DNA from: Paramoeba atlantica
Lineage: Eukaryota > Discosea
Direction: 5' to 3'
DNA length: 64,000 nt
Assembly: GCA_977017575.1 (NCBI GenBank)
Contig: CDRNVI010000043.1
Location: 558,001 to 622,000 of the forward strand
Position numbers and translations under genes: made by a program. Below are positions 1 through 9,622 of this stretch, piece by piece (positions within the stretch are counted from its first letter, which is position 1; the number at the start of each line of letters is the position of its first letter). The notes below the pieces were generated by a model. It worked only from the letters and a program-made list of their open reading frames with translations. It was not told the origin of the DNA and did no database searches.

Positions 1-349
1 GCAGAGAAGTTTTCGAAAAAAAACCGCAGAAAGGGTAGCCGGGGTCTTGGCACGCATTTTCCACCCCCCTACCCGGGGGTGACCCCCCTGCGGATCCGCA
101 GGACCTCCCTGCGTATGCGCAGGACGGGTCCGCCGAGTTCGAATTTTTTCGGAAATTTTTTTTTGAAAAAAATTTTAACGTGGCGAAAAAAATGGCAAAA
201 AAAATATTTTTCCAAAATCGTTTCCCTTATTGTATTTTGATAGTTTGGGACCTACACTAGCTTTCTCCGCAGTTGTTTTCGCAAGGTATCCCTTCTTCGA
301 ACCGTGGTGCGCCCCTCAAAATGACCCATTCTTGACCAAAAAAGGTGAA
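1..349. other. Gene-free AT/GC-patchy left edge
   Basis: No gene seen. It holds a C/G-rich patch near 60-135 with self-complementary stretches around a GCGGATCCGC core, then A/T homopolymer runs at 140-220. Short open frames here have no recognisable composition or motif. Confidence 0.5.
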
Positions 350-553
350 AAAGTATTTTTCGGACCTAAAGGGGCATTTTTGTGTCGAAAGAATGGTATG
401 GTTGGAGTCGTATTCTCTACCCAATACGTTCGGTAGGCTTCCATTCATGTCTACGAGTGATTTCCCACGCGCAAATTTCGGATTTAGTGCTCTGAGAGCA
501 AAAATATGCGAAAATCACCCGATTTTTACCCGAAATTCGGCTATTTTTGGCTA
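350..553. repeat. Dispersed repeat R1, copy A
   Basis: About 200 bp that recurs at 2211-2412 with scattered substitutions. Both copies begin at AAAGTATTTTTCGG and end at GGCTATTTTTGG. Both are open in the same plus frame, but many differences between copies change the amino acid, so this looks like a dispersed non-coding repeat and not a protein family. Confidence 0.75.
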
Positions 554-618
554 GTACAAGCATAGTGTAGTTTTGCAGTACTAGTACAAGCATAGTAGTT
601 TTGCATAGTACAAGCACG
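551..618. repeat. Short tandem repeat, about 25-30 bp unit
   Basis: Two and a half units built on CTAGTACAAGCATAGT followed by a T-rich tail ending TTTTGCA. It starts where R1 copy A ends. From 619 to 960 there is only a purine-rich stretch (720-850) with no recognisable gene. Confidence 0.6.
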
Positions 619-1113
619 CAAGTATGCGAGTGCTATGTGAGACTTGAGAGAAAAACTTGGATCGTCCCATAATAAGGAGCATAGTCTGCACATTCCAGAA
701 AATTTAATCCAAGATGAAAGCGGGCCGATAGGTGGCTTAGAAAGGGAAGTTAAAGGGGACGGCGAAGACGGTAGTGAAGGGGATAATGGAGGGATAACGA
801 AGGGGGCTATGATGGGGATGATGAAGAGGACGATGATAGAGACGATGAAGCTAACGAGCTCCGACTCCTGCCTTCCAATTTCGTCCGTAGAACTCCACGC
901 AAGACCATTCGCCTAAAAATAGAGCAGAAAAAGAAATACATACAGTATGTAGAAGTGAAATAACCCCCCCCAATGAAACGTGACCCACCCCTTTTTTTCG
1001 TACAAGTGTCCGTTTGAGCTGATTTTTGTTGCATTTTGCAGATCTCAACACAAAGACTTTGGGCGAGAAGGAATGAAACTAAAAGAAGCGAATAAGTATA
1101 ATTTAGAGAGAGA

Positions 1114-1458
1114 TTACCATTTTGTCACTTTTTCGCCGTTCAACTTTATACACTGTTTAAGGCGAGAGTCAAAGCTTAAGACCGTTTTGTCGCTCACTTT
1201 TTGAGGCAAAGAAGACAATTCTTTACGTACACATCGGATAAGTGAAGGCTTGTCCGATGGGGTTTGTTCGTCCACTGCCTTTTGAACCATAGACCAGACG
1301 TTTTCTATGGGGGAAAAGTCTGGTGAATTGGGGGGGCAGTTTTTCAATACATCTTTCATTCTACTTGTAATGTAGTCCTTAGAGGCATGGGCGGTGTGCC
1401 GTGGCCCCATCCTGTTGAAAAATACAATTCATGGGGAAAGTTACCCTTTTGAGCGTCT
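1114..1458 (-). pseudogene. Tc1/mariner transposase, C-terminal fragment
   Basis: This is the C-terminal part of a DDE transposase. The frame reads FQQDGATAH near 1405, the usual surroundings of the second catalytic Asp. It then reads NSPDFSPIENVWSMVQ, the block carrying the third acidic residue, and ends KLNGEKVTKW. It is about 70% like the 26,970-27,365 copy by eye. The upstream codons (GSIETLKRVTFP) run up to the insertion at 1464, and the upstream coding part resumes beyond 2741 on the other side. A frame change lies near 1400. Confidence 0.85.
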
Positions 1459-1670
1459 CTATGGAACCCATGCAGTTTTGGCTCGCAGTGGCTGGCAGCG
1501 TTTGACAGCGTACGGCAGCATGTGGCAGCGTATGACATAATTTTGAAAAAAAAATGACATATACTAATTATTGGTCGGACTTTTATTTGAAAAATTAATA
1601 TTTCTACTAGATTCCTTTCGTTTACAAGAACAAAACATTTTATTGATCGTGTCAGAGGAGTACGTTCAGG

Positions 1671-2297
1671 TTGGAAGGGATAGATTTCCACTGCGTTACT
1701 GTGGGACATGCGATCAAAAAAACCCTTCACTCTATTGAGTCCGAAAGCATGTTTGTATTGCGCTACAAACTTCTCGTGGAGAAACCGGTGGAGAAACTTC
1801 CCGACGTGATTGCGGAAGTGGAATCGTGCCTTTCGTGTGGGTATGCGAACGTACCCGTGAGAGCTGTAATATGCCCCCAATGCCACAGGCGCAAGAACGC
1901 GGAACTATTGACTCACATGGATAAGGAAAAGCTTCGTTCTGCGGGACTGAATGTTGAAAGCGCGCAACGCGTGTGCTGCAAATACGCAAAATACATGTTG
2001 TGCGGGAAGCGCCTAAGTCCTTCAGATGTGGCTTACATCCTTTGGCAAATTGAGATGTCTCGTCAGGCCAGGCAGAATTGTAGAAGGGACGGCTCGTATA
2101 TCCGAGCGGCTCGTAGCTTAAACTCTCACTTTTTTCCGCACGGGATTCACGCAGACGATGAGCGAGTCACATCTAATATTCAAAAAAAAAATGTGTGGGT
2201 GGCCTATGATAAAGTATTTTTCGGACCCCAAGGGGCCTTTTTGTGTCGAAAGAATGGTGTGGTTGGAGTCGCATTCTCTACCCAATACGTTCGGTAG
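1671..2297 (+). CDS. Unknown protein with a CxxC...CxxC knuckle, inside the 1464-2736 element
   Basis: I do not recognise this 208-residue frame. Residues about 53-72 read CLSCGY then CPQCHRRKN, a plausible four-cysteine zinc ribbon or knuckle, followed by a helical charged stretch (MDKEKLRSAGLNVESAQRV) and more cysteines. The last 30 or so residues run into repeat R1, so the natural end may lie before about 2205. It is the only sizeable frame of the 1.27-kb element and could be its own protein or captured host sequence. A long frame also exists on the opposite strand (1356-1886), which lowers confidence. The start codon is simply the first ATG. Confidence 0.35.
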   Translation: MEGIDFHCVTVGHAIKKTLHSIESESMFVLRYKLLVEKPVEKLPDVIAEVESCLSCGYANVPVRAVICPQCHRRKNAELLTHMDKEKLRSAGLNVESAQRVCCKYAKYMLCGKRLSPSDVAYILWQIEMSRQARQNCRRDGSYIRAARSLNSHFFPHGIHADDERVTSNIQKKNVWVAYDKVFFGPQGAFLCRKNGVVGVAFSTQYVR

Positions 2298-2412
2298 GCT
2301 TTGCTTCATCCCTACGAGTCATTTCCCACACGCAAATATCAGATTTAGTGCTCTGAGAGCAAAAATACCCAAAAATGACCCCATTTTTATCCGAAAATCG
2401 GCTATTTTTGGC
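2211..2412. repeat. Dispersed repeat R1, copy B
   Basis: Second copy of the roughly 200-bp repeat at 350-553, same orientation, inside the 1464-2736 element. Copy A lies outside it, so R1 moved or was captured independently. Confidence 0.75.
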
Positions 2413-2454
2413 CACAATCTTTCCGTTTTCTTCAGCTTTCCAGGCCAAATTTTC

Positions 2455-2563
2455 TTTTTTAGGCTCTTCGTTAAACGCGGTGGTAGTTTTCCACGCGAAG
2501 CGCGCAGCATGTGTGACTTCTAAGTTGAAAACAACCACCGCGTTTAACGAAGAGTCTAAAAAA
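2455..2563. repeat. Foldback MITE, copy 1
   Basis: About 109 bp that is almost entirely an inverted repeat. The left arm begins TTTTTTAGGCTCTTCGTTAA and the right arm ends TTAACGAAGAGTCTAAAAAA. The arms are about 37 bp and separated by about 35 bp that includes GCGAAGCGCGC. A second near-full copy is at 39,830-39,932 and a half copy at 24,142-24,183. There is no coding capacity. Confidence 0.8.
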
Positions 2564-3186
2564 GAATTTAACTATTAATAGTACAAAAACCACTTGTCTA
2601 CATGTTCGGGTAACCAGCTGGTTTGGCTTCAGGGAGAGAGGCCCTCAGAGGACGTTTTTGGCTCGCAGTGGCTGGCAGCGTGTGGCTTGGCTGGCAGCGT
2701 GTGGCACTGGCTCGCAGTGGCGGTCTGCATGGGTTCCTATGTAGGACATACATATGTACTCGTGATAGACGAGTCAGAATCCAGAATAACCAAGTATCTC
2801 CACCCTACTCCTATGGCACCCCCAACTTGATATCTTGGCGCCCAGCGTACTTTTCGACGCGGGGCTGCTTTTTGACTGGGTGCTACCCGCACATTCGCGA
2901 AATGGCTTCCTTTTTGACACACCCTGACCGTCTCTCATCCTTAACAAAAGCTTTCCGCTATTCGTAAGCCCCCCTTTCGGTAGCCGAAAAGGAGACTTCG
3001 GCATTTTTCCGAAAAAATGAAGTTTTTCAAAAAAAAAAATCAGTTTTTTTAAAGATTTTAAAAGAGCTGAAAATAGCGGGAACGTACAGATCTCAAAATT
3101 TTGAACGATAATGTGGTGCCGTAACCCCCCTACACCCCCCTGTGCGAAAAACAAGGGTGGGTCACCTATTCGTTGGGGGGGGGTTA

Positions 3187-4386
3187 TATGTAGAAATTTC
3201 GCTTCTAATTTTTTAAATTTGTCACTTTTTTTAAAGCGACAGATAACTAAGGGGCGTGGTCGACGGAAAAAATGTTCGACGGGCCGAAAAGCGACAGATA
3301 ACTAGGGGGCAGTGGGGGGGGGGTGACAGATAACTAGGGGGGTACAGTAAATTATAAATTTTCGGCCCTGTACTTATTAAAAACTTCCTACCAGTATGAA
3401 ACAGTACCAGGTATTGTATGCCAGATCCCATGCTGCCTCGGACCCTTGTGTGTCATGCTTTTACCGGATTCAACCTGTCCTTGTTGCTATATTTTTCCAT
3501 TTTTTACTGTATCTCCATGGAACCACAAGCAACAAGGCCATATGCGTCACAGGACCCTACTACGGAATCACGTGACGTGACCGAACCTACGACATTCATT
3601 ACTATGCAACCCTGTTCCCCGGATTCCAAAGTAAAAGCATGCCGCTCAGCTGATAATATTGGCCGAAGTGCTCATGACATGCCAAAATGCAATATTGTCC
3701 CGTCTGCGCTACAGCTTTACTATCCACCCATGTCTCACCTCAAACTTTATTCAACGGTTCCAAAAAAGAGCGACCCGGTACCTACGACGATGGATTGGTC
3801 GGATTTCTAATTAGTTTATACGTAGCAGCAAAAGAGGTCGCATAAATGCACTGCATATACGTGTGTAAACACGCAATTACATGTGTTTCATATGTAAATT
3901 ATGAAAATATGCAAAAATAAACGGTTCTCTATGTTTCTATCATATGAACGTAAACAATGTAGCAATCCGATATTCGGCAATGGGGGTGAGCCCTGATCAT
4001 CCAAGCCAATGAAAAGGTAACAAGCACAAAGTACGCGATTATCGTACAGATCAAAATGATTGCCTTGACTTCAACTATGCGTGTGAAACGTATAGAGTTC
4101 ACTCATTTTTTCAACATATTACATCAGCATAAAAGATATGCCATATTTTTTCAAGTAGCCGACTTACACGTCAATATTGGATATTCAAATAAAAACTTTT
4201 TTCAAATCTATCGAATTTATAACATCTACAATGGAAAATATGAATAATCTAAATTATGGAACGTGATTCAAATCAAGTAGCATCAATACATCGCGAAATC
4301 CGAGTTTCACATGATCAATACAAAAACTCAGCAACGTGGTTAAAAAACAATGCAAAATACACGACGACAGGTAACAAGTAGCTGGG
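3187..4386. other. Gene-poor stretch with GACAGATAACT repeats
   Basis: It opens with three copies of GACAGATAACT followed by a G-run (3239-3342), a motif that recurs at 25.4-25.6 kb. The last copy ends in GGGGGGTACAGTA, compatible with a TA-flanked transposon end. The rest is AT-rich. The only frame over 100 codons is 3418-3810 on the plus strand. From 3811 to 4386 I see nothing beyond the 3' flank of the Hsp70 gene. Confidence 0.5.
3418..3810 (+). CDS. Hypothetical protein, doubtful
   Basis: A 130-residue frame not recognised as any family. It has one hydrophobic stretch near residues 18-32 (FNLSLLLYFSIFYCIS), then a Ser/Thr/Pro-rich, polar remainder ending MDWSDF. If real it would be the only host gene here on the plus strand, in a window where all confident genes are on the minus strand. 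It also follows transposon debris. I list it because composition is not obviously random, but a chance frame is at least as likely. Confidence 0.2.
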   Translation: MPDPMLPRTLVCHAFTGFNLSLLLYFSIFYCISMEPQATRPYASQDPTTESRDVTEPTTFITMQPCSPDSKVKACRSADNIGRSAHDMPKCNIVPSALQLYYPPMSHLKLYSTVPKKSDPVPTTMDWSDF

Positions 4387-6363
4387 CTATTTTTTCTCTT
4401 CCGAAGAACCCTCTGACTCTGGTTTCGCTTCCTGTCCTTCAGTGGAGTTCGAAGACGTGGAACTGGAACCGGTGGTATTCTTGGCGGCAGCTTGCTGATA
4501 CTCCGTACGCCCGCACTCCATCACAGCCTTTTGTAGTTTGTCCGTGGCCGCTTGAAGCTCATCCTTGCCCGAATTCGCATTGTCCATGCACGTGCGTAGT
4601 TCAGAGACAAGTTTGCGCACGTTTTCCTTCTCTGCGTCACTAACATATTTCCAGTCTCCTAGTTGACGTTCAGCTGTGTTGAGTTGTGTGTCCGCATTGT
4701 TCTTGCATTCAACTAGATCGCGCTTTTTGCGATCCGCTTCGGCGTGCATTTCTGAATCCTTAATCATTTGCTGTACTTCGGAGCTAGAAAGGCCACCATT
4801 CGCCTGGATAGTGATGTTTTGCTCTCGTCCTGTAGCCTTATCCTTGGCAGTGACGTGGCAGATGCCGTTGGCATCAATGTCAAAGGTGACTTCGATTTGG
4901 GGTACGCCACGAGGTGCGGGAGGAATACCTACCAAGTCGAACTGCCCAAGGATTTGATTATCCGAGGCCATTTCACGCTCCCCTTGAAACACCTTGATAC
5001 CCACCTGTGTTTGGTTGTCAGCGGCCGTACTGAACACTTGGCTTTTCTTAGTTGGGATAGTAGTGTTCTTGTTAATCATCCGAGTAAAGACGCCACCAAG
5101 AGTTTCAATTCCTAGTGAGAGAGGGGTCACGTCAAGCAATACCAAGCCTTTTACTTCACCGCGCATCACACCTCCCTGAATGGCTGCACCTACTGCAACA
5201 ACCTCGTCGGGGTTGACACCTTTAAAGGGCTCTCGGCCAAAAAATTGCTTCACGACTTCAACTACCTTCGGCATTCGGGTCATCCCTCCCACCATGACGA
5301 CCTCTTGTACACCTTTCGCATCAACACCCGCGTCCTTCAGACATACTTTTACGGGGCCGATGCTCCTCTGGACAAGGTGTTCAACAAGGCCTTCAAACTT
5401 GGCGCGCGTAAGATTCATTTGAATGTGCTGAGGACCTTCGCTGTTCGCGCTGATGAAGGGAAGATTGATTTCGGTTTGCGTCGCCGAAGACAGTTCACAC
5501 TTGGCCTTCTCCGCTGCCTCTCGAACACGCTGCAGAGCCATCTTCTCTTTCGAAAGATCAATTCCTGTAGATTTTTTAAAGTCGTTCAGAATGTGATCTG
5601 TCAAAAGTGCGTCGAAGTCCTCTCCTCCCAGGAAAGTGTCTCCATTTGTCGCTTTCACTTCGAAGACGCCGCCGGCAATCTCAAGAATTGAAATATCAAA
5701 TGTACCACCACCCAAGTCGTAGATAGCAACGATGCGATCCTTTTCCTTGTCCATACCATACGCAATAGCAGCGGCCGTCGGCTCATTGATGATGCGGGCA
5801 ACATTTAACCCGGCAATCTGCCCTGCATCCGTAGTCGCAGTACGCTGTTGATCATTGAAATAGGCCGGGACAGTAACTATCGCGTGCTTTACTTTGCGGC
5901 CTAGATGACTTTCCGCAGTCTCTTTCATTTTTTGTAAGACAAACGCACCAATTTGTGACGGAGAATACCGCTTGCCGTTAGCGTCCTCGACCCAGGCATC
6001 ACCATTCGTGTGTCGTGCAATCTTGTACGAAACCATCTTCTTGTGCTTTTCTGTCATAGAATCCTCAAAGCGGCGTCCGATCAAACGCTTAACCGCGTAG
6101 AATGTGCTCGAAGGATTCGTCACCGCTTGGCGTTTCGCTGCGTGACCCACAAGCTTTTCTTCGCCCTTAAAGGCAACAATGGAGGGCGTCGTCCGCATAC
6201 CCTCGGCATTCTCCAAGACACGGGGCTTGCCTCCTTCCATCACTGCCACACAGCTGTTGGTCGTGCCTAAATCAATACCTATGACGTCTCCGTCAAGCTT
6301 GGAAGTAGCGTACTGACGAATACCGGCTAAGGAAAGCGAACCAAGGGAGCGGCGGACAAGCAT
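4387..6363 (-). CDS. HSPA9/SSC1: Mitochondrial Hsp70 chaperone (mortalin/Ssc1 type)
   Basis: ATP-driven chaperone of the mitochondrial matrix, the motor for protein import and folding. The 658 residues are full length for the family. Residues 1-22 form a basic, hydroxylated, acid-free presequence ([20 protein letters not shown]). The nucleotide-binding domain follows, with the phosphate-1 loop [10 protein letters not shown] (28-37), DLGGGTFD (216-223) and the adenosine-site [10 protein letters not shown] near 370. The linker [13 protein letters not shown] lies near 425. The substrate domain and a lid with a Ser/Thr/Glu-rich tail ending GSSEEKK complete it. The mitochondrial and DnaK-like signature [11 protein letters not shown] is present and there is no ER KDEL tail. 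Single exon. The start is fixed by the presequence. Plus-strand frames inside it are shadows. Confidence 0.97.
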   Translation of the reverse strand: MLVRRSLGSLSLAGIRQYATSKLDGDVIGIDLGTTNSCVAVMEGGKPRVLENAEGMRTTPSIVAFKGEEKLVGHAAKRQAVTNPSSTFYAVKRLIGRRFEDSMTEKHKKMVSYKIARHTNGDAWVEDANGKRYSPSQIGAFVLQKMKETAESHLGRKVKHAIVTVPAYFNDQQRTATTDAGQIAGLNVARIINEPTAAAIAYGMDKEKDRIVAIYDLGGGTFDISILEIAGGVFEVKATNGDTFLGGEDFDALLTDHILNDFKKSTGIDLSKEKMALQRVREAAEKAKCELSSATQTEINLPFISANSEGPQHIQMNLTRAKFEGLVEHLVQRSIGPVKVCLKDAGVDAKGVQEVVMVGGMTRMPKVVEVVKQFFGREPFKGVNPDEVVAVGAAIQGGVMRGEVKGLVLLDVTPLSLGIETLGGVFTRMINKNTTIPTKKSQVFSTAADNQTQVGIKVFQGEREMASDNQILGQFDLVGIPPAPRGVPQIEVTFDIDANGICHVTAKDKATGREQNITIQANGGLSSSEVQQMIKDSEMHAEADRKKRDLVECKNNADTQLNTAERQLGDWKYVSDAEKENVRKLVSELRTCMDNANSGKDELQAATDKLQKAVMECGRTEYQQAAAKNTTGSSSTSSNSTEGQEAKPESEGSSEEKK

Positions 6364-6489
6364 CGTTATGGAATCAGAAAAGTTAAGTAAAATTGAGCTG
6401 AAAACTTAAAAAGTATATGAGAAGTCATTTAGCGCATTAGGTTAAAATCATGAGATCGATGGCTACGAGAAAAGAACGTGTACAAAATT

Positions 6490-7530
6490 TTAAGATGTTT
6501 TTACATCTGTGATGCGATCCGCATATGGTTCTGTTAGAATGAAGCATTTTAGTAAGTGATCATTCCAGATGGGAACTATGGCGCACGAACTAGGTGTTGG
6601 ACTTTCACTTTTATCGTGAACTTCGCTCGTATTTTTCTCGGACGAGTGTTCAGATGATGGTACTTGATCACTCCTCAGTGCTCTTGAATGAACGGAATAA
6701 GGACCATGTAAAATTTTTCGGTGGTCAGGAACAACATTTTCTGTGCCGTAGCTAATTTCTGGAATAGCTATCCAAGAAGAACCTTGCATCACAATATTCG
6801 ATCCCCCCTTGTCCGGAATCCCCTTTTCGCCTTCTTCAATAGTTCCGTTGGTAGGAAGACTATAGACAGCTAAATCGAGTAATAATTCAAATGCTGGCAT
6901 ACTTGGATTTGAAAATCTCGGCTCTTGAATAATTTTCCTTTGAGAAACGTTACTGTGGGAAGAGTTGAGTCTCGGATCGTACTGGCAGGCTATGGTCCGC
7001 TCCAGCAGTCCAATCAGACTGTCACGCATGCACATGGGCGACTCTGTCAAACAGGAATTTGTCAAATAACCTTGCTTCTTTCTTGAAGCTGCGCGGTTTC
7101 TAATGTGATCAATATTGAATGTCAAAACTTTCGATGAAACGAAACAGCAAGGAACCACATTTTCAAATTCAAGCGTCACTCCTTCGTTTGGAGCAGTGCG
7201 GATTCGCGCACGACGTATTCCCAAGTAAGGACATTTAGACGTATCTTCCACTGACCATACCTGCGAGATACCTTGAATAAGAGGGTCTTCCAGTAATTCT
7301 GTTATGTAGTACTCCACCGCTTTGTGCTTGCACCGATAATAGAAATATGATCTGCTTGTGTAGGAATTAGAGTTCTTTAATGTTTCCTCATTCTCAAAAA
7401 TATGACCAGGAACTTTGCATTGCTCAAAACATTCTTTCGGATAACACCCACGGGCGTACACCACCTGATGAATCCAGACTTCAAGATATAATTTCCAAGT
7501 TATCGTACACTCTTCGTCCATTGCTTTCAT
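6490..7530 (-). CDS. Rev7/MAD2L2-like HORMA-domain protein (candidate)
   Basis: 346 residues. Residues 10-45 (LYLEVWIHQVVYARGCYP, then a Phe and basic run) follow the start of the Rev7 HORMA domain, whose signature is [FL]LEVxxHxxLYxRxxYPxxxF. About 45 residues later LLEDPLIQGISQVWSVED fits the next strand pair. The C-terminal end (CAIVPIWNDHLLKCFILTE) could be the safety-belt strand. Between lies a long Ser-rich, likely disordered insertion (about 190-310) not usual in the roughly 210-residue family. Rev7 is the HORMA subunit of translesion polymerase zeta. The assignment rests mainly on the N-terminal 80 residues, and another HORMA protein is possible. Two near-adjacent Met codons (1 and 4) could start it. 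Single exon, about 125 bp upstream of Hsp70. Confidence 0.5.
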   Translation of the reverse strand: MKAMDEECTITWKLYLEVWIHQVVYARGCYPKECFEQCKVPGHIFENEETLKNSNSYTSRSYFYYRCKHKAVEYYITELLEDPLIQGISQVWSVEDTSKCPYLGIRRARIRTAPNEGVTLEFENVVPCCFVSSKVLTFNIDHIRNRAASRKKQGYLTNSCLTESPMCMRDSLIGLLERTIACQYDPRLNSSHSNVSQRKIIQEPRFSNPSMPAFELLLDLAVYSLPTNGTIEEGEKGIPDKGGSNIVMQGSSWIAIPEISYGTENVVPDHRKILHGPYSVHSRALRSDQVPSSEHSSEKNTSEVHDKSESPTPSSCAIVPIWNDHLLKCFILTEPYADRITDVKTS

Positions 7531-7680
7531 TCAGCTTTGGACTCCTGCAGTTTAATCTCAGAAGTGACGAAGTCACAAATATCGCATGCAGCGTAGTATT
7601 TTATATAGCGTTGTAAAACCTTCGGCTTCTGAGCATATGGTATCAATTTCGTCTGAAGTTAAGCTACAGTCCTTCGAATA

Positions 7681-7866
7681 ATCCGGGCTAAAGTGGGCGA
7701 GGGAGCTACCGATAACACAGATGCGGCGGCTTCCCACAGGAAAGATGGTATCCCCCTTTTGGTATGAAAGCACTCGGGTGCATACAAAGTAGGAGATACC
7801 ATCTTTCCTGTGGGAGGCCGCCGCACCTGTGTTATCGGTAGCTCCCTCGCCTACTTTAGCCTGGAT
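7681..7866. repeat. Long inverted repeat (hairpin), about 71-bp arms
   Basis: The left arm 7681-7752 (starting ATCCGGGCTAAAGTGGGCGA) and right arm 7795-7866 are complementary with only a few mismatches, around a 42-bp loop. The arms include GGGAGCTACCGATAACACAG. I see no clear target duplication and no coding capacity. It is probably a foldback or MITE-type insertion, possibly folding as RNA if read through. Confidence 0.8.
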
Positions 7867-8747
7867 TACAGAGCCATGAAAACAAGTTCCCTAGGTATGC
7901 TTACAGCTTCCAACGCGAGGAAGTCGTCGTCCCTGACGCAAAAAGTCAGAAGTTCTGCTTTCGGCCTTGCGCCCCCTCCTTCCTCTACGGTCCTTGGTCA
8001 CACACTTCCAGTCAAATGAATCATGTGTGGTAATTTGCGCTTCGCAAATTGCTTACCGCGAATTTCGAATGATACATGTTCACGTTGTAAACCAACCCTG
8101 CGTTCAAGAAAGAGCCTAAAACAGAAACATTTAGAAAACACTGAAGAATAATTCTGTTCTCCGGCCAACACCTTTTTTCGCCCAAGAATATCAGATTTCC
8201 GTGTTTTGACCTGAGGTTTTGAATCCTTTACCAGTGGGGGTTGGTTAGGCATCTCATCGTAAAAACATCATAGAATCGTATCTGGGTTTCCAAGCTCTCA
8301 GAATACGGTTTGGCAATCTATTTTGAAAAAATACTTTTTAACTTTTTTTTCGGTAAAAAAATATTTTTGGGGAGCAAAAAATCCAAAAAAAAAATCCAAA
8401 TCATTCCGGATTGCTCCGGACGGTCACTGGCAAGCCAGACCCTTCACAGACAGATTTGGAAGTTCCGAGGCCGACGTCCTCGACCAGTTTCCGCCCGTCC
8501 AAGGCGGCACCAACATGCTGTTACCAACACCCTGCGTCGACGAATTGTACGTCAACACGGCTTACCCAAGAGGTGTAAGCCGGGTAAGGGAGCTGGTTCC
8601 CTGAGGGGAGGGTCCGGGACGGTCCTCCGAGTACTGGGCCTAGTCGGTTCTCAGCCCAGCCTCTTAGAGTGAGGCCGCCAGGAATAATGCGATGAGTGGG
8701 TTTGAACTCGCTATCTGAGCATCATGCGCTTCAAACTTTGAATTCTT
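7867..8747. other. Gene-free stretch with a GC-rich unclassified block
   Basis: No gene recognised. From 8400 to 8747 base composition is clearly more GC-rich than its surroundings, with frames open on both strands but no motif I know. At 8691-8710 the minus strand holds a B-box-like GAGTTCAAACC, but no acceptable tRNA fold surrounds it. The block stops abruptly at 8748, where hAT-derived sequence begins. Confidence 0.4.
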
Positions 8748-8787
8748 GCCATCCAAAGATCCTCGTTCCACACGTTTTTGACCCTGC
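8748..8787 (-). mobile_element. hAT family 2 remnant, left part of a split copy
   Basis: Minus-strand codons read RVERGSLD, identical to the hAT-2 fragment at 28,045-28,080. The rest of this copy continues at 12,347 after a 3.56-kb insertion. The sequence GACCCTG at the break occurs on both sides (8780-8786 and 12,347-12,353). Confidence 0.7.
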
Positions 8788-8841
8788 ATAGTCTAACTAG
8801 TATACTAGTATATACTAAAACACTAGTATTCGGCTAGTATA

Positions 8842-9622
8842 CAGGGGGGATCACCAATATCGGGACACCTCCTATTTTTGGGCTGTGGGTCCGTTTCACC
8901 TGATTTTTGTTGCAAAAGAGAGATCTCGACGCGAATATGATCGGAACGACATTTTGCGCCTATTTAAACACACTTGTAAAAAATGGTATAAAAAAAATAA
9001 AAAAAATCTCTAAAAAATATGCAAATTTATGTAAGAATTGTGCAAATCCCGTTAAAATTGTCTGTTAAAGGATACAATTCTCTTTTATTGCACCGGGTCA
9101 TGGGCAAGCCCGTCGTGCGGGATTGCAAGCAGGCCTAAACATTATTGATTGGCCCTCAAAGTCACCTGACTTAAACTTGATAGAAAACTTGTGGTCAATC
9201 ATGGATGACTACATTCATAGTTCTTTGCGTCCGAAAAATAGGCATGAATTGCGAGAGGCCATACCCAAGGCTATTGAATGTCTCCTAACCGAAAAGCGGG
9301 ATATCCTAGAGAAGACTCTGAAGAGCCTCCCAAAACGGTTAGAAAGTGTAAGTGAGTTACGGAAGTGTAACGGAGGGGTTATTTCATACTAAATAATTTT
9401 TTCAATGCTTTTTAAGACATTTTTATCCACATTTTCAAATGTGCAAATTTTGAAAAAAATCGTTTTTGTCGTACACACCCTACTTTTTAGGTGTGTTTCA
9501 ATAGGCGCAAAATATCGTTCCGATCATATTCGCGTCGAGATCTCTCTTTTGCAACAAAAATCAGGTGAAACGGACACATGGCACAAAAATGGCGGGTGTC
9601 CCGATATTGGTGATCCCCCCTG
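8842..9622 (+). mobile_element. Tc1/mariner element, family B, internally deleted
   Basis: Inverted ends begin CAGGGGGGATCACCAATATC (8842) and are mirrored at 9622. Similarity runs about 120 bp inwards. TA duplications are at 8840-8841 and 9623-9624. The 781-bp element keeps only the last quarter of a transposase gene. It lies in the left end of the hAT-1 element, so it is younger than that insertion. Confidence 0.88.
9123..9392 (+). pseudogene. Tc1-like transposase, C-terminal remnant
   Basis: 89 codons ending in frame. WPSKSPDLNLIENLWSIMDDY is the family block around the third acidic catalytic residue (DLNLIEN), followed by the usual basic C-terminal tail. The N-terminal DNA-binding part and the first two catalytic Asp residues are missing because of the internal deletion of family B. 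The ATG is incidental. Confidence 0.85.

Larger units (their letters stand above)
1464..2736. mobile_element. Unclassified DNA element, 12-bp TIR, 5-bp target duplication
   Basis: Inverted ends GAACCCATGCAG (1464-1475) and CTGCATGGGTTC (2725-2736) are perfect. They are flanked by direct copies of CTATG (1459-1463, 2737-2741). Removing the element and one CTATG rejoins the mariner transposase frame on either side (..TY / IETLK..), matching the uninterrupted copy at 27,000, so this is a true insertion. Just inside each end are direct repeats of GGCTCGCAGTGGCTGGCAGC. Cargo is a 208-codon frame, R1 copy B and a foldback repeat. No transposase motif was recognised and the family is unknown. Confidence 0.8.
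963..3184 (-). mobile_element. Tc1/mariner element, family A, copy 1, interrupted
   Basis: The ends are inverted copies beginning ACCCCCCCC and continuing into a TGACCCACCC block (963-1000 and 3148-3184). Each is flanked by TA (961-962 and 3185-3186), the target duplication expected for Tc1/mariner. On the minus strand the right part encodes the transposase N-terminus (MPKSPFRLPKG, from about 3007) and the left part its C-terminal third (1114-1410). A second element (1464-2736) sits inside. A sister copy, shortened differently, lies at 26,587-27,518. This is a dead copy: the frame shifts near 2900 and the gene is split by the insertion. Confidence 0.85.

Noticed and set aside
345-2523. Repeat R1 as a conserved protein-coding repeat
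   Set aside because: The two copies differ mostly by amino-acid-changing substitutions, so the open frame is not under protein selection.
1475-2660. Dinoflagellate spliced-leader relic (TTTTGGCTC stretches at 1477 and 2664)
   Set aside because: Only nine bases match and both copies belong to the subterminal repeats of the 1464-2736 element.
8690-8760. tRNA gene or tRNA-derived SINE on the minus strand (GAGTTCAAACC B-box-like)
   Set aside because: The T-arm and anticodon-arm stems do not pair and no A box lies at the right distance.
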